Source: Caldifarciminota bacterium (GTDB lineage: Bacteria; Hydrothermota; E44-bin80). Taken from it: DNA of 6,407 nucleotides. The stretch spans positions 1-6,407 of the forward strand of contig JAGMEZ010000202.1 of the NCBI GenBank assembly GCA_023127905.1. The letters are read 5' to 3'. The notes under the pieces were generated by a model, which saw only the letters and a program-made list of their open reading frames with translations, had not been told where the DNA came from and made no database searches. Below are positions 5,295-6,407 of this stretch, in pieces (position 1 is the stretch's first letter; every line of letters starts with the position of its first letter). The position numbers and the translations under genes are program-made.

Positions 5295-6329
5295 GTGAAA
5301 CTTGCTGTAACTGGAGGTGCTGGATTTCTTGGCTACCATATTTGTAGAAATCTTTCGAATAAATATTCAGAGATTTATGTTATTGATATTGCCCCAATTG
5401 AGGAGGGAGAGTATCCTCCTAATTCACGATATTTTAATGTTGATGTCAGGAACAGGGATGCATTAGAAAAGGTCTTAAAAGGTGTAGACCTTGTTGTTCA
5501 CAGTGCTGCTGCACTTCCGTTGTGGAAGAAAAAAGATATCGTTGAGACAAACATTAATGGAACGAGGAATGTTCTAATTGCTGCTGAAAAGAATGGTATA
5601 AAAAGGGTAGTTTTTATCTCATCAACCGCTGTATATGGTGTTCCCATAAAACATCCTATCTATGAGGATGATCCTCTTGTTGGTGTCGGACCTTATGGTG
5701 AGACTAAAATAGAAGCGGAAAAGATATGTGAGGAGTTTAGAAAAAAAGGTATGTGTATTCCTGTTGTTAGACCTAAAACATTTATTGGTACAGGTAGGCT
5801 TGGAGTTTTTCAAATACTATATGATTGGGTTTGCAGTGGGAAGAGGATTCCAATTATTGGCAATGGAGAGAATCACTATCAGCTGCTCGAAGTTGACGAT
5901 CTTGTAGATTCAATATATCTAACCTTGACTTTACCGTGTGGGAAAGTAGACGATTCATTCAATATAGGCGCTAAAGAGTTCGGTACAGTAAATGAAGATG
6001 TGAGTGCAATGTGTGAGTTTAGTGGGACTGGTTCTCGGATTATGTTGGTGCCATCATGGATTGCTAAACCAATTTTATCAATTTTATGGACATTGAGATT
6101 ATCTCCTTTATATAGATGGGTTTATGGTACTGCTGATACCGATTCATTCGTTTCAATTGAAAAAGCAGAAAATGTACTTGGCTGGGAACCGAAGTACAGT
6201 AATAGGGATGCGTTAATAAGGTCCTACAAATGGTATCTTGAGAATTGTAAGACCCTTGTTGATTCAGGTATTACGCACAGAGTTGCCTGGAAACAAGGAA
6301 TTCTGTCACTTATAAAGAAAGTAATGTAG
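5295..6329 (+). CDS. NAD-dependent epimerase/dehydratase, extended SDR family
   Basis: This protein of 344 residues (345 if ATG 5292 is used) has the full extended short-chain dehydrogenase/reductase layout. Seen directly: the nucleotide-binding TGGAGFLG (6-13), an acidic residue after the second strand (D31, favouring NAD over NADP), DVRN (50-53), HSAA (69-72), ISSTAVYG (108-115) with the active-site Ser/Thr, the catalytic YGETK (Tyr134, Lys138), VRPKTFIG (158-165), the substrate-domain GNGENHYQLLEVDDLVD (189-205) and the C-terminal VLGWEPKYS (294-302). Family members epimerise, dehydrate or reduce nucleotide-linked sugars; some close relatives act on sterol-like substrates. The exact substrate cannot be read off. 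The UbiA gene upstream suggests polyprenyl-linked sugar or surface glycan synthesis, but the 364-bp gap means it may have its own promoter. The tail after about residue 315 (basic, with a hydrophobic end) is less conserved. Confidence 0.88.
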   Translation: MKLAVTGGAGFLGYHICRNLSNKYSEIYVIDIAPIEEGEYPPNSRYFNVDVRNRDALEKVLKGVDLVVHSAAALPLWKKKDIVETNINGTRNVLIAAEKNGIKRVVFISSTAVYGVPIKHPIYEDDPLVGVGPYGETKIEAEKICEEFRKKGMCIPVVRPKTFIGTGRLGVFQILYDWVCSGKRIPIIGNGENHYQLLEVDDLVDSIYLTLTLPCGKVDDSFNIGAKEFGTVNEDVSAMCEFSGTGSRIMLVPSWIAKPILSILWTLRLSPLYRWVYGTADTDSFVSIEKAENVLGWEPKYSNRDALIRSYKWYLENCKTLVDSGITHRVAWKQGILSLIKKVM

Positions 6330-6347
6330 AATGTCTGATGACTTCTT

Positions 6348-6382
6348 AATTCGCAATTTCTAATTCTCAATTGGCAATTATG
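6348..6382 (+). repeat. 7-bp tandem array with AATT core (5 units)
   Basis: AATT occurs at 6348, 6355, 6362, 6369 and 6376, exactly 7 bp apart, with variable three-base spacers (CGC, TCT, CTC, GGC, ATG). It follows the epimerase stop by 18 bp. The design, a fixed four-base core with a variable remainder, matches that of the AACG arrays at another period. Short heptamer tandem repeats (STRR) are known in heterocystous cyanobacteria; a link to those is not implied. Confidence 0.75.
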
Positions 6383-6402
6383 CTTGCCATCCCCCACTTT
6401 TT
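6372..6402 (+). terminator. Weak possible terminator after the epimerase gene
   Basis: TGGCAA (6372-6377) pairs with TTGCCA (6384-6389) around a 6-nt loop, and a five-T run follows at 6398-6402. The stem is short and AT-rich and the T-run starts 8 nt after it, so this is only a marginal fit to a Rho-independent terminator. It overlaps the AATT array. Confidence 0.25.
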
Positions 6403-6407
6403 AAAAA

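Larger units (their letters stand above)
6330..6407. other. Gene-free right edge
   Basis: No ORF or RNA gene is visible in the last 78 bases. They hold the AATT heptamer array, an overlapping small hairpin and the start of an A/T run at the window end. Confidence 0.6.

Overview
The window is an AT-rich bacterial chromosome segment with every recognisable gene on the + strand. Arginine is written largely with AGA/AGG. Bacterial-type Shine-Dalgarno (SD) sequences precede glmS (AAGGGG), the LolA-like gene (AGGAGG) and the epimerase gene (GGAGG). A full-length bacterial GlmS sits beside a phosphohexomutase of the archaeal-like GlmM type, and a LolA-like secreted protein suggests a diderm envelope. 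My guess is an uncultivated anaerobic or thermophilic lineage of the WOR-3/Cloacimonadota/Omnitrophota sort. That placement is an impression from gene style and intergenic repeats, not something the window proves.

Layout. Positions 1-1077 hold the 3' part of a phosphoglucosamine mutase gene cut by the window edge. Positions 1078-1410 are a repeat-rich intergenic mosaic. Positions 1411-3237 are glmS. Positions 3264-3971 encode a small secreted LolA-like protein. Positions 4007-4930 encode a UbiA-family membrane prenyltransferase closest in motif to decaprenyl-phosphate phosphoribosyltransferase. Positions 4931-5294 are a second repeat mosaic. Positions 5295-6329 encode an extended-SDR NAD(P)-dependent sugar-nucleotide epimerase/dehydratase. 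Positions 6330-6407 hold a third short repeat array and no gene. The gaps glmS to LolA-like (26 bp) and LolA-like to UbiA (35 bp) are short enough for one transcript; the two mosaics flank that three-gene unit.

How the genes fit together. GlmS makes glucosamine-6-phosphate and GlmM isomerises it to glucosamine-1-phosphate, the entry to UDP-GlcNAc for peptidoglycan and surface glycans. The UbiA-type enzyme probably loads a phosphoribosyl or similar sugar onto polyprenyl phosphate, the LolA-like protein probably handles lipids or lipoproteins in the periplasm, and the epimerase probably remodels a sugar nucleotide. The common theme is cell-envelope glycoconjugate synthesis.

The least ordinary part is non-coding. 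Three intergenic stretches carry short tandem arrays built as a fixed four-base core plus a variable spacer at a strict period: AACG every 9 bp (eight units before glmS, seven before the epimerase gene) and AATT every 7 bp (five units at the right edge). A weaker purine-rich 7-bp array and a 20-bp-spaced hairpin array also occur. The two 9-bp arrays end in the same way (AACGARGTTAKTTAYT) just ahead of the next gene. No mobile element, CRISPR array, tRNA or rRNA gene was seen.
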